A DNA stretch of 64,000 nucleotides, taken from positions 186,001 through 250,000 of the forward strand of contig NZ_JAYKGK010000005.1 in the NCBI RefSeq assembly GCF_036860675.1, given 5' to 3'. The DNA comes from Rosettibacter primus (lineage in GTDB: Bacteria > Bacteroidota > Ignavibacteria > Ignavibacteriales > Melioribacteraceae). A program made the translations under genes and the position numbers. Numbering within the stretch: the stretch's first letter is position 1; each line of letters begins with the position of its first letter. Of this stretch, positions 63,655 to 64,000 are shown in pieces. The notes below the pieces were generated by a model. It was given only the letters and a program-made list of their open reading frames with translations, did no database searches and had not been told where the DNA came from.

Positions 63655-64000
63655 TTATAATCCCAGAATTCTCTTTATGTGATTTTCGTATGTAATCTTT
63701 GGGACCAAGCCTTCATAACTTGCAACAATTTTTCCTTCTTTATCAATTACAAAAGTTGTTGGGATAGCTCTAATTCCGCCATATTGCATGTATACAGTCT
63801 GATTGCCATAAACTACAGGATAATTAATTCCTTTTTCTTTTATGAAAGGAATTACCTCATCTTTAGTATCAGTATCTACTGAAACCCCGATAATTTCAAC
63901 TCCTTTTGAGCCATAACGTTTTTTAATATCAATTAAATCAGGAATTCCTTTTCTACAAGGCGGGCACCAGGTAGCCCAGAAATCTATTATAACAACCTTA
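63655..64000 (-). CDS. TlpA/ResA-like thioredoxin, C-terminal part (5' end outside window)
   Basis: 114 visible residues of a thiol-disulfide oxidoreductase. The window begins within KVVIIDFWATWCPPCRKGIP, which holds the CxxC redox site (Cys-Pro-Pro-Cys). VEIIGVSVDTDTKDEVIPFIKEKG and the cis-Pro loop GIRAIPTTFVIDKEGKIV follow, ending at ENHIKRILGL. The WCPPC site and long insert are typical of periplasmic, membrane-linked TlpA/ResA reductases, not cytoplasmic thioredoxin. The missing N-terminus should carry a signal or anchor. It is convergent with the DUF971 gene. Confidence 0.9.
   Translation of the reverse strand, partial: KVVIIDFWATWCPPCRKGIPDLIDIKKRYGSKGVEIIGVSVDTDTKDEVIPFIKEKGINYPVVYGNQTVYMQYGGIRAIPTTFVIDKEGKIVASYEGLVPKITYENHIKRILGL

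Overview
This is an AT-rich chromosomal segment, most likely from the Ignavibacteria (Ignavibacteriota, Bacteroidota/Chlorobi lineage). The evidence is the combination of type IX secretion-type C-terminal sorting domains with the 'ELYQNYPNPFN' signature, PorV/PorQ-like barrels, TonB receptors with carboxypeptidase-like N-terminal domains but no SusD partner, and low GC throughout. No 16S rRNA gene is present, so the assignment is an inference from protein style.

Layout. (1) 1-31 kb is a carbohydrate and surface locus, nearly all on the minus strand. It has a truncated TonB receptor behind a sodium:solute symporter; a divergent secreted CotH-kinase/lamin-tail protein; a HlyD-like/VTC-domain/DUF4956 operon; three secreted glycoside hydrolases (GH-A clan arabinofuranosidase-like, GH2, GH31 with PA14); and a four-gene outer-membrane module (TonB receptor, FnIII surface protein, PorV/Q-like barrel, IPT/NHL lipoprotein). 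It ends with an operon of a membrane-anchored sugar-binding protein, a sensor kinase and a sigma-54 response regulator, with no ABC permease. Three sites sharing a GG(C/T)A(C/T)AATCATTG core lie upstream of the symporter, the CotH gene and the second TonB receptor; they could be sigma-54 targets or extended -10 promoters. (2) 31-37 kb is housekeeping: AbgT transporter, lipocalin, tRNA-Asp, 6-phosphofructokinase, RNase HIII. A decayed TPR gene lies between lipocalin and tRNA. (3) 37.36-44.43 kb is a roughly 7 kb integrative element in tRNA-Ser(UGA), bounded by 84-bp direct repeats of the tRNA 3' part. It carries two tyrosine recombinases with identical catalytic parts and different N-termini, a lambda-O-like initiator containing a 24-bp iteron array, a DnaB-like helicase and three unknown genes. 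No virion or conjugation genes are visible. (4) 44.7-47.1 kb is a carbamoyltransferase/SxtJ/DUF5989 trio. (5) 47.2-51.8 kb is alpha-glucan use: SLC45-type transporter, secreted GH13 amylase, MalQ. (6) 51.8-64 kb is housekeeping: SGNH hydrolase, tail-specific protease, acyl-CoA synthetase, cation diffusion facilitator, an asparagine-synthase-like protein without the N-terminal Cys, peptidase T, pyrimidine-nucleoside phosphorylase, DUF971 protein and a partial TlpA-like thioredoxin.

The best candidate for an undescribed system is the tRNA-Ser element, which looks like a replicating integrative element or phage satellite with a lambda-type origin inside its initiator gene and paired arm-site arrays at both ends. 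A second candidate is the permease-less binding-protein/kinase/sigma-54 regulator operon beside the glycan locus.
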